Shown here: positions 30,115-38,337 of the stretch, piece after piece
Layout: each line of letters begins with the position of its first letter
Numbering within the stretch: the stretch's first letter is position 1
The notes under the pieces: generated by a model
Told to the model about the DNA's origin: nothing
Database searches by the model: none
What the model saw: the letters and a program-made list of their open reading frames with translations, nothing else
Made by a program: the position numbers and the translations under genes
Origin: a virus
DNA length: 43,399 nucleotides
IMG/VR virus record: IMGVR_UViG_3300036985_000788
Span: 1 to 43,399 of that record
Strand: one strand, 5' to 3'

Positions 30115-30908
30115 CTAGCGTAATATATCTTTAATATGTTGAGCCAACTTGGATTGGTCTTGCTCAACTACTTTGCCTGGCGGTGGGCAGTCTATCTTGC
30201 TAGACAAATGCACTTGCTCAACATATACCGCAGAGGCTTTCCTTATTATACTTAATTCCCAAGGCTTTAGGGTAAATCCATTTTGCTCTTGCCACGATGC
30301 TAACTCTTGCCAACTAAATGGTGCTTGCCCCATCCCTGTGTTCATACAAGCACCAGCACTCATTAAGTAGTCAAACAAATATCTGCAAGTTAAATCTGGC
30401 CACATTACTTCTGCACCAGATTCTTCGTACTGCTCTATTCTACTTACTTCCTGCTTATCAGGTATCGTGTATAACCATACATAATACCTGACAAATGTTA
30501 TTACTTCGTTGGCAAGCTCGGCATAAAATTTTCAGTTTCATTCAGGAACTTTTCTACCTGCTCGGTTATGTAGTTAAGTTTTGGATTGCTGTATAAAGCA
30601 AATGCACCGCCATCAATAGGGAAGTTATCAATGGATGCTGTCACTGCTGCATAAAACTCAGCTTGTAACTGACGTGTTTCTTCAGCGGCATTTTTAGATG
30701 CTTTGCCACGCAACATAGCAATAGATCGTGTTTGAACTGCGTTATCTAATTTGTATTTAGCATTAACAAATTCTTTAGAGCCTGGGCCATAAACATTAAT
30801 CAATACTTTCTTACCATTAAATAACAAGTCCTCACCTTTGGGGTTGAGAACTGTTAATGTTGCCGTATCTATTGTTTCAAACTGCGATAAATCAAACTCT
30901 TTGGTCAT
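30115..30908 (-). CDS. GT fusion tail assembly chaperone, by -1 frameshift
   Basis: Frame 1 (start 30908) and the -1 frame (stop 30115) join at the slippery heptamer A AAT TTT (30525-30531, minus strand): complement of 30525..30908 joined to complement of 30115..30525, with one base read twice. This gives 128 + 136 codons, both whole numbers. The -1 frame is open across the gap and reads on from NETENF into YAELANEVITFVRYYVW...IPDKQEVSRIEQY, then MWPDLTCRYLFDYL, a T-domain pattern of these chaperones. The GT form bridges tape measure and tube protein during assembly. An ATG at 30405 inside the T part is not the start of a separate gene. Confidence 0.85.
30501..30908 (-). CDS. G tail assembly chaperone (unshifted product)
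   Basis: A 135-aa protein made without frameshifting: KEFDLSQFETIDTATLTVLNPKGEDLLFNGKKV, then an alpha-rich C-terminal half, ending FMPSLPTK after the slippery site. In lambda-like tails the G form is made in excess and coats the tape measure. The ATG has ACGGAG upstream. A terminator (30922-30958) separates it from the tail tube gene. Confidence 0.85.
   Translation of the reverse strand: MTKEFDLSQFETIDTATLTVLNPKGEDLLFNGKKVLINVYGPGSKEFVNAKYKLDNAVQTRSIAMLRGKASKNAAEETRQLQAEFYAAVTASIDNFPIDGGAFALYSNPKLNYITEQVEKFLNETENFMPSLPTK
30525..30531 (-). promoter_or_regulatory. Slippery site for -1 programmed frameshift
   Basis: Minus-strand A AAT TTT fits the X XXY YYZ rule, frame 0 codons AAT TTT. After the slip the P- and A-site tRNAs re-pair on AAA TTT. 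An inverted repeat CAGGTAT/ATACCTG (30459-30465, 30484-30490) lies about 35 bases downstream, farther than usual stimulators. Confidence 0.8.
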
Positions 30909-30921
30909 AATACTCTCCGTT

Positions 30922-30958
30922 AAAAAAACTCCGTAAAAAGATGAGGCGCGTGACGGAG
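30922..30958 (-). terminator. Terminator between tail tube and G genes
   Basis: Read on the minus strand: CTCCGT (complement of 30953-30958), an 18-base loop, ACGGAG (complement of 30929-30934), then seven T. Termination here would reduce G/GT expression relative to the abundant tube protein. Confidence 0.7.
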
Positions 30959-30999
30959 GAACACGGTTTGTCAGCTAATGCTCTAGCCTCAAAAACTTA

Positions 31000-31458
31000 T
31001 TAATCTAATACTTCAACAATGCCAATACCTGCATCGTTTGTAGTAATAGATAGACTTACAGATGCCATACGCATTGTATCAACACCGCCTGTTGCTTTTT
31101 TCAATGATAATGTTTTAGCTTGGAAGTAATCAACATCGCCATTTGGATAGGCTACTTTAAAGCTATAGTCATCGTCTGAAAGAACAGCAGTTTTTAATAC
31201 AACCATACCTGCATCTACAGAATCATAAGCAATGGATAAGGTTTTTGTACCTTCATTGAATGAGCCTTTATATTTGCGTGTACCACGAGTGTCGATTGGA
31301 TTAAAAGTAACTTCAGCATATTCACGACCATGCTCACCACCGTCATCAATATTACCAATTACTGTCCATGTTAAAGCAGCGTAACCAGTGCCATCAAAAG
31401 TTGCTGGCTGGGCTGCACTGATACTAATTGCGGTTCCTGCTACGGTTCCAAGTGCCAT
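31000..31458 (-). CDS. Major tail tube protein
   Basis: A 152-aa beta-rich protein: MALGTVAGTAISISAAQPATFD at the start, WTVIGNIDDGGEHGREYAEVTFNPIDTRGTRKYKG in the middle (in part), and MRMASVSLSITTNDAGIGIVEV at the end. The position before the G/GT genes and after DUF3168, and the pattern, fit the hexameric-ring tube protein of siphovirus tails. An AAGGAG-like box precedes the ATG. The following terminator fits high expression. Confidence 0.85.
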   Translation of the reverse strand: MALGTVAGTAISISAAQPATFDGTGYAALTWTVIGNIDDGGEHGREYAEVTFNPIDTRGTRKYKGSFNEGTKTLSIAYDSVDAGMVVLKTAVLSDDDYSFKVAYPNGDVDYFQAKTLSLKKATGGVDTMRMASVSLSITTNDAGIGIVEVLD

Positions 31459-31481
31459 AATAATACTCCTTAAAAATTAAA

Positions 31482-31877
31482 TTAATTGCTATGAACAATA
31501 CGGAAGTCAATGGTGGAGTAAAATATTCCTACTTCATCATCTCTAAAATCCGCATTAACCACGTCTTTTATTACACTATCAGTTTTGACCCCATTAAACG
31601 TGCCTTGCCTATGGTTACAAGCTGCTACTACTAATGCAGCGATTTCCTTAACTTGAGGATAAGTATTCGCTGCAATAGTAACTTGAACTCTGCTTCTATA
31701 TATTTCAGAAGTTAAACCGATAGCAGTTTGTTCTGTGCTAGATACTAACATATATGCTATAGCTGGCAAAGTTGTTCCTAGTGGTATTAAACTAGGAAAA
31801 ATTCTTACTTTAGGTACTTGCACTAATAACGGTGCATTTGTAGAAAGTAAATTATATATGACTTTTTCGGCTGACAT
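31482..31877 (-). CDS. DUF3168 tail terminator/completion protein
   Basis: A 131-aa protein with EKVIYNLLSTNAPL, FPSLIPLGTTLPAIAYM and a C-terminal beta strand with FYSTIDFRI, the DUF3168 pattern. These cap the tail tube at the head end (lambda U-like). The ATG at 31877 overlaps the previous stop; a TTG at 31880 is not needed. Confidence 0.85.
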   Translation of the reverse strand: MSAEKVIYNLLSTNAPLLVQVPKVRIFPSLIPLGTTLPAIAYMLVSSTEQTAIGLTSEIYRSRVQVTIAANTYPQVKEIAALVVAACNHRQGTFNGVKTDSVIKDVVNADFRDDEVGIFYSTIDFRIVHSN

Positions 31878-32404
31878 CAATCACTTCCTTCAGGCGCTAC
31901 ATTATTAATACCTTCTTTTGTTAATCTTTCGCGGATCTTTTGCGCCACCGCGTCAACAGCTTCATTTGCTTTACTATCTAACGCTGGGCGCATATATGGT
32001 TTAGCAACTGCACCTGGATGAGATACTTGTGGAGTTTTTATAGTCTTGCCGTCTTTTGCCACAAAACGTAACATCCCACCGTCTTTACCCTTAATAATAT
32101 GAGCAGCCGTTCCAAACTCAACAAATGTAGCATAGAAAGCACTCTTATCTTTTCCTGCTTTGCTACTTCTACCGCCAGCCAATAAATAAGCCTCAACATG
32201 GCCTTTTTTTGCATTACTACCTGTTCTTATGCTTTTCTTTAATTTACCATATTTAATTGGTACATTCTTTTTTGCTTCTTTTGCAATAACACCTGCTCCA
32301 GCTCTTAAAGCTGCTCGCATGATATTCTTTTCAATCTTCAATGGCAATGATTGAAGAAACTGACCAAGCTCCTTACCACCACGGATTCTAATTGTATCAT
32401 CCAT
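31877..32404 (-). CDS. HK97 gp10-like head-tail joining protein
   Basis: A 175-aa protein: IRGGKELGQFLQSLPLKIEKNIMRAALRAGAGVI (in part), VPIKYGKLKKSIR, ATFVEFGTAAH and PYMRPALD, the HK97-gp10 family signature. It joins tail and head-completion complex. Lys-rich insert GSNAKKGHVEAYLLAGGRSSKAGKDK. It overlaps the adaptor gene upstream by 8 bases and the DUF3168 gene by one. Confidence 0.9.
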   Translation of the reverse strand: MDDTIRIRGGKELGQFLQSLPLKIEKNIMRAALRAGAGVIAKEAKKNVPIKYGKLKKSIRTGSNAKKGHVEAYLLAGGRSSKAGKDKSAFYATFVEFGTAAHIIKGKDGGMLRFVAKDGKTIKTPQVSHPGAVAKPYMRPALDSKANEAVDAVAQKIRERLTKEGINNVAPEGSD

Positions 32405-32741
32405 TTTGAGAGTAGTCCTCAGCAGTAAATTCCATTGCTTCCTTCCTGCCGATCTCAGCAGGTTTAGTTACAATCTGCAATATCCTGTTATCTCTATCAA
32501 GCATAACAATTCGCATTGTTGCATTAATACCAGCGTCATACCTAACCAATACTTTGCATGGCTGTTTAAGTAATCTTAAATCACTATTAGTAGATTCTTG
32601 CATACGAGTTGTAATGTCTTGAACATTTGCCCAACACTCTTTGTATGTATCCCATGAGATAATTTCAGAACCATAATTCTCATCTTTGGTTACTGTTTTC
32701 TTCTCTATGCGAATGTATCTATCTAGTTTTCCAACTTGCAT
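32397..32741 (-). CDS. Head-tail adaptor (head closure) protein
   Basis: A 114-aa protein: LDRYIRIEKKTVTKDENYGSEI and WDTYKECWANVQD at the start, VLVRYDAGINATMRIVM and RILQIVTKPAEIG later, the SPP1 gp16/HK97 head closure family. It seals the connector after packaging. It shares one base with the connector gene. Confidence 0.9.
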   Translation of the reverse strand: MQVGKLDRYIRIEKKTVTKDENYGSEIISWDTYKECWANVQDITTRMQESTNSDLRLLKQPCKVLVRYDAGINATMRIVMLDRDNRILQIVTKPAEIGRKEAMEFTAEDYSQNG

Positions 32742-33349
32742 TATACGCCCAACCCTAGTCGATATGATTGTAATAAGTTATATACGCCCATTGGCAATGA
32801 GTTAAATGTTACTCTTGAACTACCTAACATATCTTCTTGGCGATTCTCATACAAGCTACCAATTAATAATAGCATGGCTGATTTTATTGGATTTGGCAAA
32901 GGTGCTAAATTAGTACCAACAGTTTTTGTGTATCCAGCCACGTATTCAATAACTACTGCCGTTTCACGAGTGACTGTGTTTGGCCATGTTTTATTTACCT
33001 CTAAGTAAATAACAGAATCAAAATAATCAACATAATAAACAGAAGGATCTAATGTTTGAAGAACATTTGATGTATCGTAATATTTTACTGATACTACAGA
33101 TTGTACAGGAGCTAAAGGCAACTCAATAGCATTTTCAAACTGACTTAATGACATAGTGACTGTTTGTGTTGCTAAAGCCCTACGAATGTACTGCTCACAC
33201 CATTCTCTTGCAGAGGATATTAGCAATGTAATATCTGAATCATCAGGATGAGCTAGTGGGTACCCAAACGGCTCTATTCTAAGATGGCTTCTTGCTTCAC
33301 ATAAAGTAATCGGCTCTACAGTAACTTGAGTTGTTATCTTATATTTCAT
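32741..33349 (-). CDS. Head-tail connector (gp6-like) protein
   Basis: A 202-aa protein: PITLCEARSHLRI and DDSDITLLISSAREWCEQYIRRALATQTVTM (in part) near the start, PLAPVQSVVSVKYYD in the middle, IKSAMLLLIGSLYENRQED at the end. This is the HK97 gp6/phage connector family that docks under the portal. It stands 9 bases after the 660-aa fibre gene, apart from the other head genes by the fibre island. Confidence 0.9.
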   Translation of the reverse strand: MKYKITTQVTVEPITLCEARSHLRIEPFGYPLAHPDDSDITLLISSAREWCEQYIRRALATQTVTMSLSQFENAIELPLAPVQSVVSVKYYDTSNVLQTLDPSVYYVDYFDSVIYLEVNKTWPNTVTRETAVVIEYVAGYTKTVGTNLAPLPNPIKSAMLLLIGSLYENRQEDMLGSSRVTFNSLPMGVYNLLQSYRLGLGV

Positions 33350-33358
33350 ATTGTATCC

Positions 33359-35341
33359 TTATAGAACTACCCAGCGTGATCCGCTAGGGATGGTTACTGT
33401 AACACCACTATTCACTGTAATTGGCCCAGTTGACATTGCACTATTTCCACTTGGTATTGAGTAAGACGTAGATATTGTAAGCCCATTTAAAATAAAGCCA
33501 GATGTCGCTGTAAGTGTCGTACCTGATACTGTGGTTGTAGCAGCAATAGAGCCTGGAGCAATAAATGTACTTGGAGTGCTTAATGTAACCGCGCCTGTAG
33601 AAGCCGATGCTGTAATTTGGTTGGCAGTACCAGCAATGCTTGATACTCCGCCAGCAGTTCCGTTTGAAGCAGCTGTGATTCGACCTTGTGCATCAACGGT
33701 AAGGTTTGTGTTTGTGTATGACCCTGCGGTAACAGCTGTATTAGCTAATGAAATAGTACCAGTTGTTGTTATGGTTCCGCCAGATAGTCCTGTGCCTGTC
33801 GCAACGCTTGTAACAGTACCTGTAGTAGAGCTAGTACCTGCACCAATAGCCGTTCTGAATGTTGCCGCGTCTAAAGCAGAAACAGTATTGTCAGCGTTCA
33901 TTCTAGGGAATGTAACCGCGCTTGGGTTTGTTAATGTAGCAAAGCTATGGCCAACGGTTGTGAAATAACCAGTATCCACATTCTGCGACCAGTTCATTGC
34001 AGTTGTGCCTATTGTATCGGTGGCTTTAAAATCATTATCAAATACTTTACCGCCATTGACTGTACCAGAATCAACATTGACAAATGCACCTGCTATTTCA
34101 CCTGCTGTATCTGCATCAACAGCACGTACCCAAGTAGTAGTTGTTACACCTGTGTATATACCATTTTGTGAAGCCGTTGCTTGATTTTTAACCAATACGC
34201 GAGAGGCTGCGGAAATCGTTACCCCATCAATAGTTGTCTGTGCTGTATTTAATGTTAAAGCAGCAGTTGTAGCGCAATCGCAAGCCTTTTTAACCCAAGC
34301 TCCTGGCAAATTCAATAATGTTAATTCTTGCCACGTAGGAGCAGCTGCACCGTTTGATACAATTACTTGTCCTGCTGTACCTGCTGCTGTATAAGCATGA
34401 GCTGTACCTGTTCCATACCCCACCCCACCATTTGTAGCAGTGGCAGTTGAGTTTGTACCACCGTTAGCAATAGCGACTATACCTGTTACGTTTGTTGCAG
34501 AATCGGCAAATCCTGCTGATATTTTTTGCCAAGCCCCTAATACGCCCGCTTCTTCATACCTAACTGATAAATAAGGCGTTGATACATTTCTTGGTAATGC
34601 AAATTGAGCGGCATACGAATTAAAAGCATATTCACTACCTAAACCAATGTTCCAAGCATAGTATTGTGTTGCGCTGTTTGTTGCTGGACTATTAGTATTT
34701 CCCTGAACAAATCTATAACCAAATCCTGAAGATAAAGCCCCACCAGCCGCGTCAAATGATGTTCTAGTTGAATGAACTTGCCCCATGTTGTTATACAAAT
34801 TAATTGCTGATATTGAGTTTAATAAACTAGCATCTGACGCTGTTGCCGCATTACCTGTGCATGAACCCGAACTGCCTGTGGTGTTTTGATTAAGCGTTGG
34901 AATATCAGCCGCAACAACGGCTCTAAATGTTGGAACACCTGCCACACCGTTTGGCGCTGCTAAGAATGTATTAGCCGTCTTACTTGCATAAGGATTTAAT
35001 GTATCGCCATAATTTGCAGACAAACTAATTGCTGGGGTTGAGCCACCTGATGAGGCTATTGGAGAAGTGCCTGTTACAGATGTAACCGTACCTGCTCCAG
35101 CTGCTGCATTGACCCAGTTAGTACCGTTGTAGGATAGGGTTTGACCGTTTGATGGAGTTGTTAAAACAACATCGCCAAGGGCTGACAATAATCCAGCCCC
35201 GACTTGAACAACAGATGTGCCATTATTGATGTAAACTTTTCTGTCTGCCATGTTTACACCTAACTCACCTGATAACAACTCAGATGTGTTAGGCACTTTA
35301 GCGGCAGTATTGGAACGCTTTGGTTTTATTACATTTGCCAT
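33359..35341 (-). CDS. Fibre-like structural protein, 660 aa
   Basis: N-terminus IKPKRSNTAAKVPNTSELLSGELGVNMADRKVYI is a virion-attachment motif. The centre has a module DGVTISAASRVLVKNQATASQNGIY (about residues 370-395), also found in the 471-aa protein next door; the C-terminus SGNSAMSTGPITVNSGVTVTIP-like and GSRWVVL matches the fibre at 18887. Gly/Ser/Thr rich, beta-structured, no enzyme motif. Its place between connector and capsid genes suggests a head-attached or collar fibre rather than a tail fibre. Confidence 0.75.
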   Translation of the reverse strand: MANVIKPKRSNTAAKVPNTSELLSGELGVNMADRKVYINNGTSVVQVGAGLLSALGDVVLTTPSNGQTLSYNGTNWVNAAAGAGTVTSVTGTSPIASSGGSTPAISLSANYGDTLNPYASKTANTFLAAPNGVAGVPTFRAVVAADIPTLNQNTTGSSGSCTGNAATASDASLLNSISAINLYNNMGQVHSTRTSFDAAGGALSSGFGYRFVQGNTNSPATNSATQYYAWNIGLGSEYAFNSYAAQFALPRNVSTPYLSVRYEEAGVLGAWQKISAGFADSATNVTGIVAIANGGTNSTATATNGGVGYGTGTAHAYTAAGTAGQVIVSNGAAAPTWQELTLLNLPGAWVKKACDCATTAALTLNTAQTTIDGVTISAASRVLVKNQATASQNGIYTGVTTTTWVRAVDADTAGEIAGAFVNVDSGTVNGGKVFDNDFKATDTIGTTAMNWSQNVDTGYFTTVGHSFATLTNPSAVTFPRMNADNTVSALDAATFRTAIGAGTSSTTGTVTSVATGTGLSGGTITTTGTISLANTAVTAGSYTNTNLTVDAQGRITAASNGTAGGVSSIAGTANQITASASTGAVTLSTPSTFIAPGSIAATTTVSGTTLTATSGFILNGLTISTSYSIPSGNSAMSTGPITVNSGVTVTIPSGSRWVVL

Positions 35342-35382
35342 GTGGCTTCCCTTTCGTTGCTATATAGCAGGGTTAATGTTAC

Positions 35383-36798
35383 TTAGAATGTGCCACCGTC
35401 AATTGTAATTCCATCAAATGTACTTAGATTAGTAATTGAACCGCCTGTGATAGCCACATTGCTTGCCGCTTGAGTTGACATAGTGCCAAGACCACTAACT
35501 TGAGTGTTAGCGATGGCAATGGCAGTAGAAGCCGCAGCAGTTAGTTGACCTTGAGCATTTACAGTAAATGTACCTACGCTAGAAGCTGATCCGTAAGAGC
35601 CACCTGTAACGGCTGTGTTGGTTATGCTAAATGCGCCACCAGTTAATGTTAAACCAGTACCAGCAGTGTATGTACCAGCACCGCTGAATTGCACAAATGT
35701 AATTGCTGTGGTGCCGATAGTACCACCAGCATTGGCTGTACAAACAAAACCTGTATCTGACTGAGTTGTACCACCTTCAACGAAGGTAAACGCATTAGGC
35801 ACTTCAGCCCAAGCATCCATATCTGCTGCGCGTGACCATGTGCTTGCCGCAGCAACGTAAATACCATTTTGTGCTGGAGTAGTTTGGTTTTTAACCAACA
35901 CTCGATCACCAGCAATAACAGACACGCCATCAATAGTTTGTGGGCCTGATAAAGTGATGTTTGCAGTAGTCGCTGCAACGCAAGACGCTTTAGGGTCTAA
36001 GCCCTGTGCAACGCTATCAACATACTGTTTCGTTGCCGCATCTTGTGCTGATACTGGATCTGCAAGACCTGTAATTTTAAAGCCACCAAAAGCATAGTCA
36101 GCCGTTGGAACGGTTAAATCATTGATGTTTGCGGTAGATGCTGAAGTTGTTAAACCTTTAGCATTAACCGTTGTTTTCATAAATGAACCAACATTGGCGT
36201 TTACAGTTGCAAGCGTTAAGGCTTGGCTATAATTAGCTGAACCATCAAAAGTACCTGAAGCTGTAGCATCGCCAGTAAAAGCAATCGTGCGAGCTGTGGT
36301 TAAAGCGGCAGCAGTAGTTGCAGTTGAGGCATTACCAGTTAAAGGGCCAACAAAGCTGCTTGATGTGACTGAAGTTAAGCCAGCCAATGTAGTTGATGAT
36401 GAACCAAGAGCAATGGCCGTTGTACCAACAGTTACGCTTGAGTTTACTAATTTAGTATTAGCAATAGAACCAGCCAACATTGTGTTGGTAACTGTTCCTG
36501 TGTCAGTAGTGTACACACCGTTCGTTACAGTGCCAGCATTGCCACTTACAGAACCAGTAATCGTGTTGCTGAATGTTTTTGTGCCGCCAACAGTCTGAGT
36601 AGTAGAGGTATCAACAAACGCGCCATTACCTGCAATAGCGATAACGCTGGTAGCAGAGCCTCCAGAGCCACCAGTGCCTGTTCCGTAGTACAGAACATTC
36701 GTTTGTTCGTTAAACGCTAGTTCAGCGTTTGCTAAAGAAGCTGGCGCTCCTGCACCACCGCCACTTGCCCTACGTTTAACTCTGATTGTATTTGCCAT
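35383..36798 (-). CDS. Fibre-like structural protein, 471 aa
   Basis: N-terminus TIRVKRRASGGGAGAPASLANAELAFNEQTNVLYYGTG is a phage-particle attachment motif. Shaft repeats follow; the module PQTIDGVSVIAGDRVLVKNQTTPAQNGIYVAA (about residues 285-316) is shared with the 660-aa protein; it ends TNLSTFDGITIDGGTF. Gly/Thr/Ala rich. Probably a head or neck fibre. GGAA precedes the start. Confidence 0.75.
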   Translation of the reverse strand: MANTIRVKRRASGGGAGAPASLANAELAFNEQTNVLYYGTGTGGSGGSATSVIAIAGNGAFVDTSTTQTVGGTKTFSNTITGSVSGNAGTVTNGVYTTDTGTVTNTMLAGSIANTKLVNSSVTVGTTAIALGSSSTTLAGLTSVTSSSFVGPLTGNASTATTAAALTTARTIAFTGDATASGTFDGSANYSQALTLATVNANVGSFMKTTVNAKGLTTSASTANINDLTVPTADYAFGGFKITGLADPVSAQDAATKQYVDSVAQGLDPKASCVAATTANITLSGPQTIDGVSVIAGDRVLVKNQTTPAQNGIYVAAASTWSRAADMDAWAEVPNAFTFVEGGTTQSDTGFVCTANAGGTIGTTAITFVQFSGAGTYTAGTGLTLTGGAFSITNTAVTGGSYGSASSVGTFTVNAQGQLTAAASTAIAIANTQVSGLGTMSTQAASNVAITGGSITNLSTFDGITIDGGTF

Positions 36799-36811
36799 GA
36801 TAATTCCTTAA

Positions 36812-37060
36812 TTAAAAATTGCCGCCATCTGCTAGAGATTCTTGCCGCCTGTTATACCAAGCTGCTCCATTAAAACCTAATACATCTCCGTTAATTAAAT
36901 CTGCCGCAGATACTGGATAACCAGCAATATCTGGTGATGCTGGCCCAGGAGGGCCTTGTGGCCCAACAGCTACAACATTTACTATTGTAGGTTCTTGATC
37001 GGCATATACATCAATGATTGTTGGCGCTAAATCACGGATAATTTCAACTACATCAGTCAT
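36812..37060 (-). CDS. Short collagen-like fibre protein
   Basis: An 82-aa protein: an acidic N-terminal part with DVVEIIRDLAPTIIDVYADQEP, a short GPQGPPGPA collagen-like stretch, then DVLGFNGAAWYNRRQESLADGGNF, a recurring end of phage fibre proteins. It may act as a linker or base for the two larger fibres downstream. It overlaps the previous gene by 4 bases. Confidence 0.7.
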   Translation of the reverse strand: MTDVVEIIRDLAPTIIDVYADQEPTIVNVVAVGPQGPPGPASPDIAGYPVSAADLINGDVLGFNGAAWYNRRQESLADGGNF

Positions 37061-37398
37061 CTAGTAACCTCTGCTGAAATAACAACCTCTCCCTGAAGTA
37101 GTCTTGTTACCGTTCCGTCTGTACTTTGTAGCTCTAGGTCATACCTAGCACTTAATGTTGGCAACGCAGATGTGGCTGTTGCTGAAACTTCTATTTTAAT
37201 TGAACCATCGTCACCAAGCGTCATTCCGCTAGTATTAGTTAGGTTTAATATGATATTCTCTGTTTTAACCTGACGAACTTGCATGCGAGAAGTATATGTT
37301 GATAAATCGATAGGCGTTCCTTCGCTATCTTTCCACACAAACTCTTGAGAATAAGTTGCACCCTGCTCAATATATAAATCATAATTTGCTGCTGGCAT
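37057..37398 (-). CDS. Beta-rich adaptor-like structural protein
   Basis: A 113-aa protein: AANYDLYIEQGATYSQEFVWKDSEGTPIDLSTYTSRMQVR (in part), LDDG-type turns and LELQSTDGTVTRLLQGEVVISAEV. It is similar in layout to small phage proteins with an Ig-like fold that join fibres to a base (BppU N-terminal-like). It is the first gene after the strong promoter at 37437-37466, so fibres here can be made separately. Confidence 0.65.
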   Translation of the reverse strand: MPAANYDLYIEQGATYSQEFVWKDSEGTPIDLSTYTSRMQVRQVKTENIILNLTNTSGMTLGDDGSIKIEVSATATSALPTLSARYDLELQSTDGTVTRLLQGEVVISAEVTR

Positions 37399-37436
37399 AA
37401 CTTACCTCGTTAATATCTATTCAATTATCTACAATC

Positions 37437-37466
37437 ATTATACCTTAAGTTTTTTTACTATGTAAA
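37437..37466 (-). promoter_or_regulatory. Strong sigma70-type promoter for the fibre island
   Basis: On the minus strand: TTTACA (37461-37466), 18 bases, TATAAT (37437-37442, perfect), starting 3 bases after the stop of the 205-aa gene and about 39 bases before the next start. It would drive 37398 leftwards. Confidence 0.78.
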
Positions 37467-37468
37467 CA

Positions 37469-38086
37469 TTAAGGTCGTTCTTCCCATCTTGCTCTAAATA
37501 TACCTGTGGCAGTAGCGCCATCAACATTAATTAGATGAATGTAATATGTTCCAGCAGGGAAACCTTGTGGCTGTTCCTCTGATGCACTGCTATCAACTGC
37601 TTTATTTTGATTATCACCGCTAAATAAATGCAACAAATCTACAGTAGTACCACCAGTATGGGTTCCGCCTGTTGCCATTGTTATTTGTGGCGTATAAGTA
37701 GATGCAGAAGTCATTGTATTGGTTCTAAAGATTGGAAGTGACGTTGCAAATGTTCCACCTTCAGTTCCACCGTATCGAAGTTCAATTCTTAACTCTGCCA
37801 AATGCAACTCACCGCCAAAATTTTGAATAATGGTGTTAATTGGCGCGACAACTTTAATTACTTGTTCTTCACCTGTTGGTATGGCAAATTCATAAAATGT
37901 TCTAGCCTCACGGCCAGCAAAGAACCCTGTCTGCCCAACATCTACGCGCATACGAGCGTATGTGCCATCCCCATCTGTCATCAAAACTTTAGGGGGATAT
38001 GCTTCCATTCTTTCCGCATAGGTACCATCACCCATATCAGTCAATAGTTTCAATAATCCTTGCCAATATGGGAATTTAATGTTCAT
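37469..38086 (-). CDS. Structural protein of the head/fibre module
   Basis: A 205-aa protein: MNIKFPYWQGLLKLLTDMGDGTYAERMEAYPPKVLMTDGDGTYARM at the start (two DGTYA motifs), a beta-rich body with FYEFAIPTGEEQVIKVVAPIN, then YYIHLINVDGATATGIFRARWEERP-like end. A DGTYAERMEAYPP pattern recurs in phage structural proteins next to fibre genes. Probably a virion protein, perhaps a head or collar decoration; no domain is named with confidence. Confidence 0.6.
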   Translation of the reverse strand: MNIKFPYWQGLLKLLTDMGDGTYAERMEAYPPKVLMTDGDGTYARMRVDVGQTGFFAGREARTFYEFAIPTGEEQVIKVVAPINTIIQNFGGELHLAELRIELRYGGTEGGTFATSLPIFRTNTMTSASTYTPQITMATGGTHTGGTTVDLLHLFSGDNQNKAVDSSASEEQPQGFPAGTYYIHLINVDGATATGIFRARWEERP

Positions 38087-38088
38087 AA

Positions 38089-38280
38089 TTATTTAGCTTT
38101 TGTTTTTGTTTCTTTTTTTACTTCTTCAACTTTAGGTTCAGCTACTTTAGTAGCATAAACTTCAACGGCTTTCTTCTCTAAATACATATCAACTTGATTT
38201 TTAGGCAAATCAACTTCTTGCCCAATGCTTACCTTACCTAAACGGTCATGGTAAAAAACCTTAAGTGCTTTTACTTTCAT
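38089..38280 (-). CDS. Small Lys-rich protein after the capsid gene
   Basis: A 63-aa protein: MKVKALKVFYHDRLGKVSIGQEVDLPKNQVDMYLEKKAVEV (in part), then a Lys/Glu tail. The DLP...A-xx-L-x-x-KAVEV layout is that of small head proteins next to HK97-like capsid genes. The start at 38280 has GGAG 6 bases upstream; a longer frame to 38319 crosses the terminator and is rejected. Confidence 0.7.
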   Translation of the reverse strand: MKVKALKVFYHDRLGKVSIGQEVDLPKNQVDMYLEKKAVEVYATKVAEPKVEEVKKETKTKAK

Positions 38281-38295
38281 AATATACTCCAAATT

Positions 38296-38328
38296 AAAAA
38301 AGGGAGCGGATTTCTCCAACTCCCCTTT
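38296..38328 (-). terminator. Terminator after the major capsid gene
   Basis: On the minus strand AAAGGGGAG (complement of 38320-38328) pairs with CTCCCTTT (complement of 38299-38306) and runs into a T tract (38296-38301 complement). It would limit read-through from the highly expressed capsid gene. Confidence 0.75.
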
Positions 38329-38337
38329 ATCTAGCTA

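Noticed and set aside
30115-30405. A separate 96-aa gene starting at ATG 30405
   Set aside because: The frame is open upstream to the slippery site and reads as the rest of the T domain, so it is the shifted part of GT.
33531-33968. A 145-aa plus-strand open frame in the 660-aa fibre gene
   Set aside because: It is antisense to a clearly coding, repetitive fibre gene; long antisense frames are a by-product of Thr/Gly/Ala-rich codons.
35649-35978. A 109-aa frame inside the 471-aa fibre gene, same strand
   Set aside because: No own ribosome-binding site and a low-complexity Gln/Leu composition; shadow of the fibre frame.
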